Assembly: GCA_050247075.1 (NCBI GenBank)
Contig: JBFWUW010000007.1
Coordinates: forward strand, 1 to 64,000
From: JBFWUW01 sp050247075
GTDB taxonomy: Bacteria > Planctomycetota > Planctomycetia > Pirellulales > JBFWUW01
Length of the DNA: 64,000 nucleotides
Direction: 5' to 3'
In this document: positions 25,749 through 34,261 of the stretch, piece after piece
Position numbering within the stretch: the first letter of the stretch is position 1
How the letters are laid out: each line of letters opens with the position of its first letter
Program-made: the position numbers and the translations under genes
Notes under the pieces: model-generated
Told to the model about the DNA's origin: nothing
What the model saw: the letters and a program-made list of their open reading frames with translations, nothing else
The model's database searches: none

Positions 25749-28187
25749 ATGCCCCAGCCCGATCTCGACCAAGTCGTGGTTGCCAAGCCAGGCCGATTAG
25801 GCCCTTGGCCCGCCCGGCTTCGGCAAGCGATTGGTTGGTCGAACGAGCATGCGATTCTGCTCGCGGCGGTCGTCGCCATCATGTTGGTGCCGGTCGTGAT
25901 TGGGGCGTTTCTGGTGTATGTCAATCCACCGCCCGAAGTCGAGGAAGAACCGGCCGTTACGCTCGAAATGGCTCTCCAGGCCATCGACGTCGGAAACCTC
26001 AACGAAGCCCAGACCCTGGCCGAGATCCTGGCCAATTGGTCCCCGAAACCGGACGAAGCGGGCGGTCCCGTGTTTGTCATGGGGGCCGTGGCCAATGCGC
26101 GCGGGGACGAGTTGCTGGGCGATCGGCAGACATTCTACTACACGCTGGCGGCCAGCCATCTGTCTCAGGCCCGCAAGTTGGGGTGGCCTCCCGGACGCAA
26201 GGCCGAAGGCTTGTATCTCTTGGGCCGAAGCATGGCGCTCTCCGGCCAGGCGGCCGGCTCAATCCCTGTCTTACAAGCGGCCTTGCCACTCAACCCTTCG
26301 CACAAAGCAGAAGTCTTGCGGCTGCTGGCCCGCGGGCTGGCCTCACCCGACAGCGACGACCAGCAGGCCGCGCTTCCCTATCTGGATGAATTGTTGGCCG
26401 TCGATACGCTCGACGCTGGAGAACGCAATCAGGCGTTGCTGGAAAAGGCCGATGTGCTGTTTCAGCTCAACGACCTGGCAGCCTGCCAGCAGACATTGGA
26501 AATGGTCCCCGGCGAGTCGCAATCGGGACCGGCCGCGGCGCTGCTGCAAGCCCGCATCTCCTTGAACGAGTTGCGGCAGGCCATGCCGCCCGAAGGGCCC
26601 TTGCCCGACGAAATCGCGGCGGGATATCGCGATACGCTGGAGAAACTGCGGCAGGCCGAAGGGCGATCGCCCTTGAGTGCTACTGCGCGCGAAGCCATCT
26701 ATCTGGCGGGCGTTTGCCTGCGGGCGCTAGGCGATGATGCCGCGGCCCTGGCGCAATTTCAAAAGGTTGGCCGACTGCATGCCGACACGGCCGAGGGTAT
26801 TGCCGGCCATCGGGAAGCCGCCAGTTTGCTGTTGGCCAGCCAACGCGTGGAGCCCGCCGCGCGGGCCATGATGGCTGCCTTGGACGAAGCCAGTCCTGAA
26901 GCCACGTATCGCAATCCGTGGCTGCCGCTATCGGTCTTTCGCGAGGAAGCCCTAGCCCTTTACCAACGGCTGTTGGACCGCAACGACTTCAATCTGGCGG
27001 TTGAACTGACCGACCACCTGGAACCGCTGTTTGCGCCCGACCAGGCGGCACAGCTTCAAGCCGAAACCCATCGATCGTGGTCCAACAAACTGCTGGCCGA
27101 AGCCGAACGGGCCAGCGAAAGCGAAGCGGCGGTGTTGCGTACCGAAGCGGCGGAGCAGTTGCAATTGACGGGGCAGGCATTCGCCCGATTGGCGGAACTG
27201 CGCTACTCGCATCGCGACTATCCTGACCAGGTGTGGAACAGTGCCCAGGCGTTTTCACAAGCAAACGACCATACCTCGGCCGTGTCGATGTTTCGCGAAT
27301 ACCTGTATCACGAGGTCCGTCGCCGCAGGCCCGCCGCGCTGGTGGGCCTGGGCGAGGCCTTGCTGCAAGTGGGCGAATTGCACGAATCGCAGGCCATGCT
27401 GCAAGAATGCATGGACCGCTATCCTCACGATGCGGCCAGTTTCCGCGCGCGTCTGTTGGCCAGCCACGCTCGGTTTGAACAAGGAGACGTGCCAGCAGCC
27501 GAGGCCTTGCTGCGCGCGAATCTGGAAGGGGAAGACCTCGCCCCCACCAGCCGCGAATGGCGCGACTCGCTATTTCAATTGGGCTGGCTGTTGCACTTTC
27601 AGGGGCGCTGGGCCGACGCCATCGAGAAGCTGGAGGAAGCGGTCGAACGCTACCCCGACTCGGCAGCCGCCGTGGAAGCCCGCTATCTAATCGCCCACTC
27701 CTACGAGCAGAACGCGCAAGTTTCGCGAAAGAAATACGACGATGCCGCCGCGGACGGCGACCGGCTGGCGCACGGCCAAGAGATGCAACGCTTGCAACGC
27801 CTGGCCTTCGATCGCTACGAATCGGCCTTGCAGCGGCTGCTGAAGCGGCAGGAATCGCGGGAATTGTCGGCTTTGGACCAACGGCTGTTGCGGAACGCCT
27901 ACTTTGGCAAGGGGGCGGTTTTGTCGGACTTGGGCCGGTTTGACGAAGCGATTGGGGTCTACTCCACGGTCGCAAATCGCTACAACGTGTCCCCGGCGTC
28001 GCTGGAGGCGTACTTGCGGATTGCCGCCTGCTACCGCCGCATGAACCGTCCCGATGAATTTCGCGGCACGCTGGAGAGGGCCAAGATCATTCTGCGCCGT
28101 CTGCCCAACGACGCGGCATACAACTCCGTCACCAATTACAGCCAGCAGCAATGGGGCGAACTGCTGGACTGGCTGAGCTCGCTCTAG
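25749..28187 (+). CDS. Membrane-anchored TPR-repeat protein
   Basis: An 812-aa protein with a short cytoplasmic N-terminus, one membrane helix (ILLAAVVAIMLVPVVIGAFLVYV, about residues 36-58), and a large helical domain built from tetratricopeptide-like repeats (examples: AEGLYLLGRSMALSGQ, AALVGLGEALLQVGELHESQ, SLFQLGWLLHFQGRWADAI, GKGAVLSDLGRFDEAIGVY). The C-terminal third reads like outer-membrane-assembly or YbgF-type repeats. Probably a periplasmic or envelope scaffold. ATG at 25749 is chosen over an upstream frame that overlaps the GTPase gene. It lies just before the flagellar regulators and runs in the same direction, 20 bases from the next gene, so a link to flagellar assembly is possible but unproven. 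Confidence 0.85.
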   Translation: MPQPDLDQVVVAKPGRLGPWPARLRQAIGWSNEHAILLAAVVAIMLVPVVIGAFLVYVNPPPEVEEEPAVTLEMALQAIDVGNLNEAQTLAEILANWSPKPDEAGGPVFVMGAVANARGDELLGDRQTFYYTLAASHLSQARKLGWPPGRKAEGLYLLGRSMALSGQAAGSIPVLQAALPLNPSHKAEVLRLLARGLASPDSDDQQAALPYLDELLAVDTLDAGERNQALLEKADVLFQLNDLAACQQTLEMVPGESQSGPAAALLQARISLNELRQAMPPEGPLPDEIAAGYRDTLEKLRQAEGRSPLSATAREAIYLAGVCLRALGDDAAALAQFQKVGRLHADTAEGIAGHREAASLLLASQRVEPAARAMMAALDEASPEATYRNPWLPLSVFREEALALYQRLLDRNDFNLAVELTDHLEPLFAPDQAAQLQAETHRSWSNKLLAEAERASESEAAVLRTEAAEQLQLTGQAFARLAELRYSHRDYPDQVWNSAQAFSQANDHTSAVSMFREYLYHEVRRRRPAALVGLGEALLQVGELHESQAMLQECMDRYPHDAASFRARLLASHARFEQGDVPAAEALLRANLEGEDLAPTSREWRDSLFQLGWLLHFQGRWADAIEKLEEAVERYPDSAAAVEARYLIAHSYEQNAQVSRKKYDDAAADGDRLAHGQEMQRLQRLAFDRYESALQRLLKRQESRELSALDQRLLRNAYFGKGAVLSDLGRFDEAIGVYSTVANRYNVSPASLEAYLRIAACYRRMNRPDEFRGTLERAKIILRRLPNDAAYNSVTNYSQQQWGELLDWLSSL

Positions 28188-28207
28188 CTGTTAGGCCATC
28201 GACTAGC

Positions 28208-28663
28208 ATGCACGACCTCGATACCGATAGCATGGCCGATCTGATCGGCCGCAAGCACGACTGCCTGAGCCAGTTGCACGACCTGGCCCGACGGCAGTTG
28301 TCGCTGATCGATGGCGAGCAAATGATCGACCTGCTGAATTTGCTGGCGCACAAACAACGGCTGATCGGCGTGCTACAAGCCCTCGACCGGCAATTGGCTC
28401 CTTTTGGCGGGCAACGGCCCGAGGATCGCCATTGGCGCTCGCCCGCGGCCCGTGCGGAGTGTGGCCGACTGCTAGCGGAATGCGAAACGCTGCTGGGCGG
28501 AATTCTGGAACACGAGCGCCGGGGCGAAACCGAGTTGATTGCCCGGCGTGAAGAGACCGCTATCCGGGTGCAGTCGGCCTATGCCGGCCACCAGGCGCAT
28601 CAGGCTTACTCCGCCGATTGTTCGGTGGCGGGCCAAGAGCTCGATCTGTCCACGGAGGGCTAA
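28208..28663 (+). CDS. flgN: FlgN-like flagellar chaperone
   Basis: A 151-aa all-helical, charged protein. The stretch LLNLLAHKQRLIGVLQALDRQL resembles the FlgN family, cytoplasmic chaperones that deliver the hook-filament junction proteins FlgK and FlgL to the export gate. The assignment rests on this similarity, length (FlgN is about 140 aa) and position at the head of the flagellar regulator/structural locus. The ATG at 28208 is chosen over an earlier in-frame start overlapping the TPR gene. It ends one base before the sensor kinase start, and its end carries that gene's GGAGGG ribosome site. Alternative: an unrelated helical protein. Confidence 0.6.
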   Translation: MHDLDTDSMADLIGRKHDCLSQLHDLARRQLSLIDGEQMIDLLNLLAHKQRLIGVLQALDRQLAPFGGQRPEDRHWRSPAARAECGRLLAECETLLGGILEHERRGETELIARREETAIRVQSAYAGHQAHQAYSADCSVAGQELDLSTEG

Positions 28664-28664
28664 G

Positions 28665-29519
28665 ATGGACTTCGAGACAACCGAACAACCGCCGGTCTTG
28701 GACCGCAATGCCGACCTGGGGACCATCTTACAGGCCTGGAATAGCGCAACCCTGCGATTGCAGCAAACGCACGAATCGCTCCGTTCCGAGGTTGCCCGGC
28801 TCTCCGATGAGTTAGAGATTAAGAACCGCGAACTAGCCCGCAAGAACCGCCTGGCCGACTTGGGACAGATGTCGTCCCACATTGCCCACGAGGTTCGCAA
28901 CAACCTGGTCCCGGTCAAACTGTACCTCAGCCTGCTGCGGCGGCGGTTGGCGGGCGATGGCGAGGGGTTGTCGGTACTCGACCGGGTGATGACCGGCGTT
29001 ACAGCGCTCGATGCCACCGTGGAAGACCTGCTGCATTTTGCCGCCGACCGAGACCCCCACGGCGAGGTCTTGCCGCTGCGTCCGCTGATCGAAGAGGTTC
29101 GTGGTTCGCTGGCCCCGCAACTAGCTGCGCAGGGCGTGGAGATCTCGATCGACGTACCAGCCGACGCCACACTGTGGGTCGATGGCAACATGTTGCGCCG
29201 CGCCATCTTGAACATTGTCCTCAACGGCTTGGATGTCATGCCGCGGGGCGGGCAAATGGGCATTGCCGTCAGCCGCGAGGACGACGGCCTGGCGTTACGA
29301 ATTCACGACACAGGCCCTGGGCTTTCTCTCGACGTTTGCCAACGCGTGTTTGAACCGTTCTTTACCACCAAGAGCCACGGCACCGGGCTGGGACTGGCCA
29401 TTGTGTACCACATCGCCCAAGTCCACGGCGGTTGGGTCCAGGCCGAAAACGGCCCGCACGGCGGCGCTGTCTTCACCATCCATTTGCCTTATCACCCGTC
29501 AGAGGCACTCTCCGCATGA
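28665..29519 (+). CDS. Sensor histidine kinase, probably of the flagellar sigma-54 system (FlgS/FleS-like)
   Basis: A 284-aa soluble kinase without membrane helices. An N-terminal coiled coil (SEVARLSDELEIKNREL) leads into HisKA with the acceptor in MSSHIAHEVRNNLVPVK, then the ATPase domain with N box (AILNIVLNGLDVM), DTGPG, FFTTKSHGTGLGLAIV. It should phosphorylate the NtrC-type regulator next to it. ATG at 28665 follows GGAGGG by six bases. It overlaps the regulator by four bases (ATGA), so the pair is co-translated. The absence of a sensor domain is like FlgS of Campylobacter, which senses export-apparatus status; that parallel is inference. Confidence 0.88.
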   Translation: MDFETTEQPPVLDRNADLGTILQAWNSATLRLQQTHESLRSEVARLSDELEIKNRELARKNRLADLGQMSSHIAHEVRNNLVPVKLYLSLLRRRLAGDGEGLSVLDRVMTGVTALDATVEDLLHFAADRDPHGEVLPLRPLIEEVRGSLAPQLAAQGVEISIDVPADATLWVDGNMLRRAILNIVLNGLDVMPRGGQMGIAVSREDDGLALRIHDTGPGLSLDVCQRVFEPFFTTKSHGTGLGLAIVYHIAQVHGGWVQAENGPHGGAVFTIHLPYHPSEALSA

Positions 29520-30946
29520 CCGCCACCACACTGCAACCTGTTGCCACATCCACCCGCGGCGAGGAACTCGGCCGCGTGTTGATCGTGGACGATCACCCCC
29601 ACGCGCGCGAGTCGATGGCCTATGTGCTGGGGCAGGCCGGCTATCGTGTCGATTGCGTGACCAGCGCCATCGAGGCGTTGACCCGCCTGGAAAGCGAAAG
29701 CGTGGATGTCGTCGTGACCGATCTGCAAATGCCCGGTATGACGGGGCTGGAACTGATTGAACGCCTGCAGCGCCGCCGCGACGGCGCGCAGATTGTGATG
29801 GTCACGGCACACGCCACGATCTCGTCGGCCGTCAATGCCATCCGCCACGGTGCGTTCGACTACATCGAAAAGCCGTTTGAAGCCGACCAGTTGGAACAGC
29901 TCGTGGCGCGGGCCTTGGCGCACGGAAAGATGCTAGACCAGGTCCATCTTTCTCCGGGCGATCCGCAAGCCCCGATTGCCATGATTGGCCACAGCCGGGC
30001 GATGCAAGAACTGCGGGCCAAGATTGCCCAGATTGGCCCAACGGGCGAAACCGTGTTGATAACCGGTGAAAGCGGCACCGGCAAGGAACTTGTCGCCCGC
30101 TCGGTCCACGCGGCCAGTCCGCGCCGCGGTTCGCCTTTGGTAGGCGTCAACTCGCCGGGCTTGTCGGCCCATTTGATGGAGAGCGAGCTATTTGGCCACG
30201 AACGGGGCGCGTTCACCGGTGCCGATTCACAGCGCACCGGCCGGTTTGAACTGGCCGACGGCGGCACGATCCTCTTCGACGAAATCACTGAGATCGACTT
30301 GACGCTGCAAGCCAAACTGCTGCGCGTGCTGCAAGAGCGGTCGTTCGAGCGGGTTGGCTCCAATCAGACGCGGCATGTCGATGTCCGCGTGTTGGCCACA
30401 ACTAACCTAGAGCTGCTGGAGGAAATTGCCGCCGGGCGGTTTCGCCAAGACTTGTACTACCGGCTGGCGGTCGTGCCGTTGACGGTCCCCCCGCTGCGCG
30501 AACGGCACGAAGACGTGCCAGCGTTGGTCGATCACTTTCTAAAGATCTCGGCCAGCCGCTTGAACCGCGAGCCGTGCCAGCTCGATTCGACCGCCAGCCA
30601 ACTGCTGTGCGAATACCACTGGCCGGGCAATGTTCGAGAGCTCGGCAACATCATCACGCGGGCTAGCGTCCTCAACCAGGGTTCGGCTATTCGCGCCGAC
30701 GAATTGCGTCCGTGGCTGATCGACGCAGAGGGGCAGCAGGCCTTGGGCGACGAGCAGCCCTCGTTGGCGATCGGCACCAGCCTGGCCGACATGGAGCGCA
30801 AACTGATCGAATCGACACTCGACCATTACAGCGGACATCGGGCCAAAACCGCCGATGCGTTGGGGATTGGCCTCCGCACGTTGTCCGGCAAACTGAAACA
30901 GTATGGCTACGCCCCACGGGCCAAGAAGTTTTCGAGGGCCGGTTGA
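29516..30946 (+). CDS. NtrC-family sigma-54 response regulator, probable flagellar activator
   Basis: A 476-aa transcription activator. Residues about 20-135 are a receiver (LIVDDHPHA, acceptor aspartate in VVVTDLQMPGMTG, K in YIEKPFEAD). Residues about 155-390 are the AAA+ sigma-54 interaction domain: GESGTGKE (Walker A), GAFTGADSQRTGRFE (the sigma-54 contact loop GAFTGA), GGTILFDEI (Walker B), RFRQDLYYRL (arginine finger region). The C-terminus is a Fis-type helix-turn-helix (KTADALGIGLRTLSGKL). It opens sigma-54 promoters using ATP. A -24/-12 promoter lies 148 bases after its stop, before flgB, which makes the flagellar operon the evident target. Confidence 0.93.
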   Translation: MTATTLQPVATSTRGEELGRVLIVDDHPHARESMAYVLGQAGYRVDCVTSAIEALTRLESESVDVVVTDLQMPGMTGLELIERLQRRRDGAQIVMVTAHATISSAVNAIRHGAFDYIEKPFEADQLEQLVARALAHGKMLDQVHLSPGDPQAPIAMIGHSRAMQELRAKIAQIGPTGETVLITGESGTGKELVARSVHAASPRRGSPLVGVNSPGLSAHLMESELFGHERGAFTGADSQRTGRFELADGGTILFDEITEIDLTLQAKLLRVLQERSFERVGSNQTRHVDVRVLATTNLELLEEIAAGRFRQDLYYRLAVVPLTVPPLRERHEDVPALVDHFLKISASRLNREPCQLDSTASQLLCEYHWPGNVRELGNIITRASVLNQGSAIRADELRPWLIDAEGQQALGDEQPSLAIGTSLADMERKLIESTLDHYSGHRAKTADALGIGLRTLSGKLKQYGYAPRAKKFSRAG

Positions 30947-31090
30947 TGCGCAGAATCTGCCGGTTGCCAGCGGCTGAATTGGCTGCCTGCAATGCCGGCG
31001 GTTTCGCGCCAAAGTACGGGCGAACCTTCGGATTGCTTGCGCCGCTTGAAGTTACATCCCATCGCCGACCGTCGAGGAATTTCCCAACCG

Positions 31091-31110
31091 TTCGGCACAA
31101 CCCTTGCATT
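31091..31110 (+). promoter_or_regulatory. Sigma-54 (-24/-12) promoter before flgB
   Basis: TTCGGCACAACCCTTGCATT: GG at 31094-31095 and GC at 31106-31107 with the required ten bases between, and GGCAC and TTGCA matching the consensus TGGCAC-N5-TTGCA closely. Predicted start of transcription is near 31119, about 32 bases before flgB. Confidence 0.75.
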
Positions 31111-31150
31111 GTGTGAGCATCGCTAGCGAAAGCGGCCAGGAGCACCCGGT

Positions 31151-31555
31151 ATGAGCGGTTTTGGTCTATTCAGCCAGACAACAATTCCGGTATTGGAACA
31201 AGTCGTCAATTTCTCGCAGGCGCGTCACACCGTGCTGGCGGGCAACATTGCCAATTTGGACACGCCGGGTTACAAGACGCGCGACCTGTCGCCCGAGAGC
31301 TTTCAGGCCCGGTTGCGTGAGGCGATTATCGAAAGAGACAGCGTTGGGACGGCTGGCGAGGGGAGCAGCCACGGAGACCCCTTCCAGGCGACAACCAGCA
31401 ACTTGCACGGCATTGTGCGGCACGACGAAGGCAATGTGGGAATGGAACGGCAAGTCACGGAAATGGCCAAGAACCAGATGCAGCACAATCTGGCGATGGC
31501 CATCATGTCTAGCCAGTTCAAGCTATTGCAGGCGGCTATCAGCGAACGGGCATAA
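31151..31555 (+). CDS. flgB: Flagellar basal-body rod protein FlgB
   Basis: A 134-aa proximal rod subunit exported without a cleaved signal. It shows the flagellar rod/hook N-terminal motif (ARHTVLAGNIANLDTPGYKTRDL) and the C-terminal helical motif (EMAKNQMQHNLAMAIMSSQFKLLQAAI) that pack in the rod. Length is normal. AGGAG (31138-31142) lies eight bases before the ATG. First gene behind the sigma-54 promoter and head of the structural operon; flgC follows after 44 bases. Confidence 0.95.
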   Translation: MSGFGLFSQTTIPVLEQVVNFSQARHTVLAGNIANLDTPGYKTRDLSPESFQARLREAIIERDSVGTAGEGSSHGDPFQATTSNLHGIVRHDEGNVGMERQVTEMAKNQMQHNLAMAIMSSQFKLLQAAISERA

Positions 31556-31599
31556 GGCCGCGTTAGACTAAACCACGGATTGGTAAGGGAGAAATCGGC

Positions 31600-32022
31600 A
31601 TGTTTTCCGCAATGGACATTAGCACGAGTGGCATGGTGGCGCAGCGTATCCGGCTGGCGGCCATCTCCAATAACATTGCCAACATGTCCACCACCCACAA
31701 CGAGGCGGGCCAGCCCGACCCGTACCATCCCAAGTTCGCCGTGTTTCAGACCGACAACCAATACGCGCCCGGCTTGGGAGCGGCGGGTGTCAAGGTGGCC
31801 TCGGTGGAAACGGCCAATACCGAACCGCGTTGGAAGTACGAACCCAACAACCCGCTGTCGATTCAAGAAGGTCCGCGAAAGGGCTACGTGGCCTATCCCG
31901 ATGTGGACATGACGACCGAGTTTGTCGACGCTCTGGAGGCCGCGCGGGCCTACGAGGCCAACGTCGGCGTGATGGAGATCAGCAAAGATTTAAGCCAGCA
32001 GACGCTGCGGTTAATTGCCTGA
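31600..32022 (+). CDS. flgC: Flagellar basal-body rod protein FlgC
   Basis: A 140-aa proximal rod subunit. Diagnostic segments: MDISTSGMVAQRIRLAAISNNIANMSTT at the N-terminus, YVAYPDVDMTTEFVDALEAARAYEANV and the terminal SKDLSQQTLRLIA. A ribosome site AAGGGAG precedes the ATG. Position between flgB and fliE is the universal order. A normal-length, intact family member. Confidence 0.95.
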   Translation: MFSAMDISTSGMVAQRIRLAAISNNIANMSTTHNEAGQPDPYHPKFAVFQTDNQYAPGLGAAGVKVASVETANTEPRWKYEPNNPLSIQEGPRKGYVAYPDVDMTTEFVDALEAARAYEANVGVMEISKDLSQQTLRLIA

Positions 32023-32064
32023 TCGCCTGCTACAGCCAGATCAACCCAGACCCAGGATTGATTT

Positions 32065-32370
32065 ATGACACCTATCTCGCCGCTGTCGGGCGTTCAAGCG
32101 CCGTTGCAGCCGTCGGCGCTCAACAGCGTCAAGGGGCCTGATGCCTCGGCCCCGGCGTTCAAGGACTTCCTGCTCGATTCGATCAAGGAAGTCAACGGCA
32201 TGCAAACACAGGCCAACCGGGCGGTGGAAACATTGGCCACGGGGGGCGAGATCAATCCGGCTGAAGTACTGACGGCGGTGCAGAAGGCCGACCTGGCATT
32301 CCGTACCATGCTGCAGATTCGCAACAAACTGGTGCAGTCTTACGACGAGATCAAGAACATCAGGGTCTAG
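32065..32370 (+). CDS. fliE: Flagellar hook-basal body complex protein FliE
   Basis: A 101-aa protein that joins the MS ring to the rod. The C-terminal half has the family pattern (FLLDSIKEVNGMQTQANRAVETLATG ... EVLTAVQKADLAFRTMLQIRNKLVQSYDEIKNIRV). The N-terminal 25 residues are low-complexity, as usual. Between flgC and fliF. Confidence 0.93.
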   Translation: MTPISPLSGVQAPLQPSALNSVKGPDASAPAFKDFLLDSIKEVNGMQTQANRAVETLATGGEINPAEVLTAVQKADLAFRTMLQIRNKLVQSYDEIKNIRV

Positions 32371-32460
32371 CGGCCGAGCGGCGTGTGGGCGGCCTGGGCG
32401 GCCGGCACGGTCTGATTCAACAAGGCAGTCGTCCACGGATGGACACCCGGAGTATCCAGG

Positions 32461-34158
32461 ATGGATGTGCTCAATAAACTGTTCGCCCAATTGACCGACT
32501 TATTCAAGTCGATGACACCCGGCGCGCGGATTTTGGCTGGGTTGCTGCTGGCGGTGATCGTGGTCAGCCTGGGCTACCTGTTTAACCAACAGGTATCGAG
32601 CGGCGGCGACCTGTACCTTATGGGGGGCCGCAATTTCTCGGCCAACGAGCTGCCGGCCATGGAAGCCGCCTTCGACAAGGCCGGGCTATCCGCTTACACC
32701 ATTGATGGCAATCAAATCCGCGTACCGTATGGCAAACAGGCCGCCTTCATGGGTGCGCTGGCCGAAAGCGGGGCGCTGCCCGCCGACTTTCATTCGTATC
32801 TCGATAAGGCCATTTCGCCCGAAACCCCTTGGGCCAGCAAGTCGCAACGCGAGGAAAAGATCAAGTTTGCCAAGCAGCAAGAATTGGCCTTGGTCATTAA
32901 GTCGATGGCCGGCATTGAAAACGCCGCCGTGCACTATGACAGCAAGAAGAAGTCGGGCTTGCACGCCAGTGAGACGCAAACAGCCAGCGTGACCGTCAAG
33001 CCCAGCGGCACTTTGCCGCTGGACCGCAACCGCGTGCAGATGATTCGCCATCTGGTGGGGGCCGCCTACGCCGGCCTGTCGCCAGACAGCGTGACCGTGA
33101 TCGACATGAACGGCCGCACCTACCCGGCCGGTTCGCCCGATGACCCGGTGGGGGGCAGCGGCGAGCACAAGGCCTTGGCGACGATGGAACAGTATCAAGA
33201 GCGATACAAGCACGAATTGCTCGACGCCTTGGCCTACGTCCCCGGCGCGACGGTCCACGTCAATGTCGAGATCGACCCCAAACTGCACTTTACGGAACGC
33301 AAGGTGCAGGTCGATCCGAAGACCGTGGAGGTTTCCGCCACCGAGGAGAACCGCATCGAGAACACTTCGTCGGCGCCGCTGGGCGGACGCCCCGGTACCG
33401 CGGCCCAACAGCCGGGTGCCAACCAGGCGTTGTCATTGGCCACGGCCAGCAGCGGCAACAAGACGGAATCGGAGTTCACCTCGCGACGAGGACAGAATCT
33501 GGTTTCGCATGGCGAAACGCAAATGGAAGAGATTGGCCTGACACCGAAACGGATTACCGTCGCCGTGGGCGTGCCGATTGGTTACTACACCAAGATCTGG
33601 CATGAGCAACATCCCACAAAGGGCGACGAGCCCAAGAAGACGCCCAACCCCGACGAACTCAAGCAGATCGAGACGGAGCAGGTGGCCAACATCAAGGCCC
33701 ACGTAGGGCACTTGCTGCCCAAGCCGATCGGCATTGTCGATCCGGTCCCCTTGGTCACCGTGACATCCTTCCACGACACACTGTCCGACGCGGGCCTGCT
33801 GCCAGAGGCGCAAACGTCGGAGCTGGCCATGGCCTGGCTGGGCGAGAATTGGTCCACCCTTGGCATGGGCCTGCTGGCGGTGGTCAGCCTGTTCATGTTG
33901 CGCTCGATGCTGCGTGCCGCGCCGATTGAACCGGCCAGCGCCGCGGCCAACCAGAACAACATTCTCTCGGCCACGGTGACGTCAGACAGCCCGACGGGCG
34001 AGGCCAATGAAGCCGGCGAGGGGGGCGCAGCTACCAAGAAACCAAAGCGGTCATTCGGCAAAGGCCCATCGCTCAAGGACGAACTGGTCGAACTGGTTCG
34101 CGACGATCCCGACGCCGCCGCCAATATTCTCAAAGGCTGGATCGGCAGCCCGAACTGA
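32461..34158 (+). CDS. fliF: Flagellar MS-ring protein FliF
   Basis: A 565-aa inner-membrane protein that forms the MS ring around the export gate. It has a first helix (ARILAGLLLAVIVVSLGYLF, about 20-40), ring-building domains with NFSANELPAMEAAFDKAGL and a conserved segment with TASVTVKPSGTLPLDRNRVQMIRHLVG, and a second helix near 460-480 (LGMGLLAVVSLFMLRSM). The C-terminal cytoplasmic tail that binds FliG is present (LKDELVELVRDDPDAAANILKGWI). Length is near the usual 550. Followed by a 103-base gap with a palindromic repeat before fliG. Confidence 0.95.
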   Translation: MDVLNKLFAQLTDLFKSMTPGARILAGLLLAVIVVSLGYLFNQQVSSGGDLYLMGGRNFSANELPAMEAAFDKAGLSAYTIDGNQIRVPYGKQAAFMGALAESGALPADFHSYLDKAISPETPWASKSQREEKIKFAKQQELALVIKSMAGIENAAVHYDSKKKSGLHASETQTASVTVKPSGTLPLDRNRVQMIRHLVGAAYAGLSPDSVTVIDMNGRTYPAGSPDDPVGGSGEHKALATMEQYQERYKHELLDALAYVPGATVHVNVEIDPKLHFTERKVQVDPKTVEVSATEENRIENTSSAPLGGRPGTAAQQPGANQALSLATASSGNKTESEFTSRRGQNLVSHGETQMEEIGLTPKRITVAVGVPIGYYTKIWHEQHPTKGDEPKKTPNPDELKQIETEQVANIKAHVGHLLPKPIGIVDPVPLVTVTSFHDTLSDAGLLPEAQTSELAMAWLGENWSTLGMGLLAVVSLFMLRSMLRAAPIEPASAAANQNNILSATVTSDSPTGEANEAGEGGAATKKPKRSFGKGPSLKDELVELVRDDPDAAANILKGWIGSPN

Positions 34159-34172
34159 CACGCAAGTCTTGC

Positions 34173-34206
34173 CCCCTCTATCTCTGGGAGAGGGCCGGGG
34201 TGAGGG
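34173..34206 (+). repeat. GGGAGAGGG palindromic repeat between fliF and fliG
   Basis: CCCCTCTATCTCTGGGAGAG then GGCCGGGGTGAGGG. Same family as 14989, 47843, 47921 and 61342. It splits the fliF-fliG pair, which otherwise sit close together. Confidence 0.75.
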
Positions 34207-34261
34207 CCGCGGCCAATGATGTTAAACCAAGAATCACGCTACCCACTAGCAACTGACAGCC

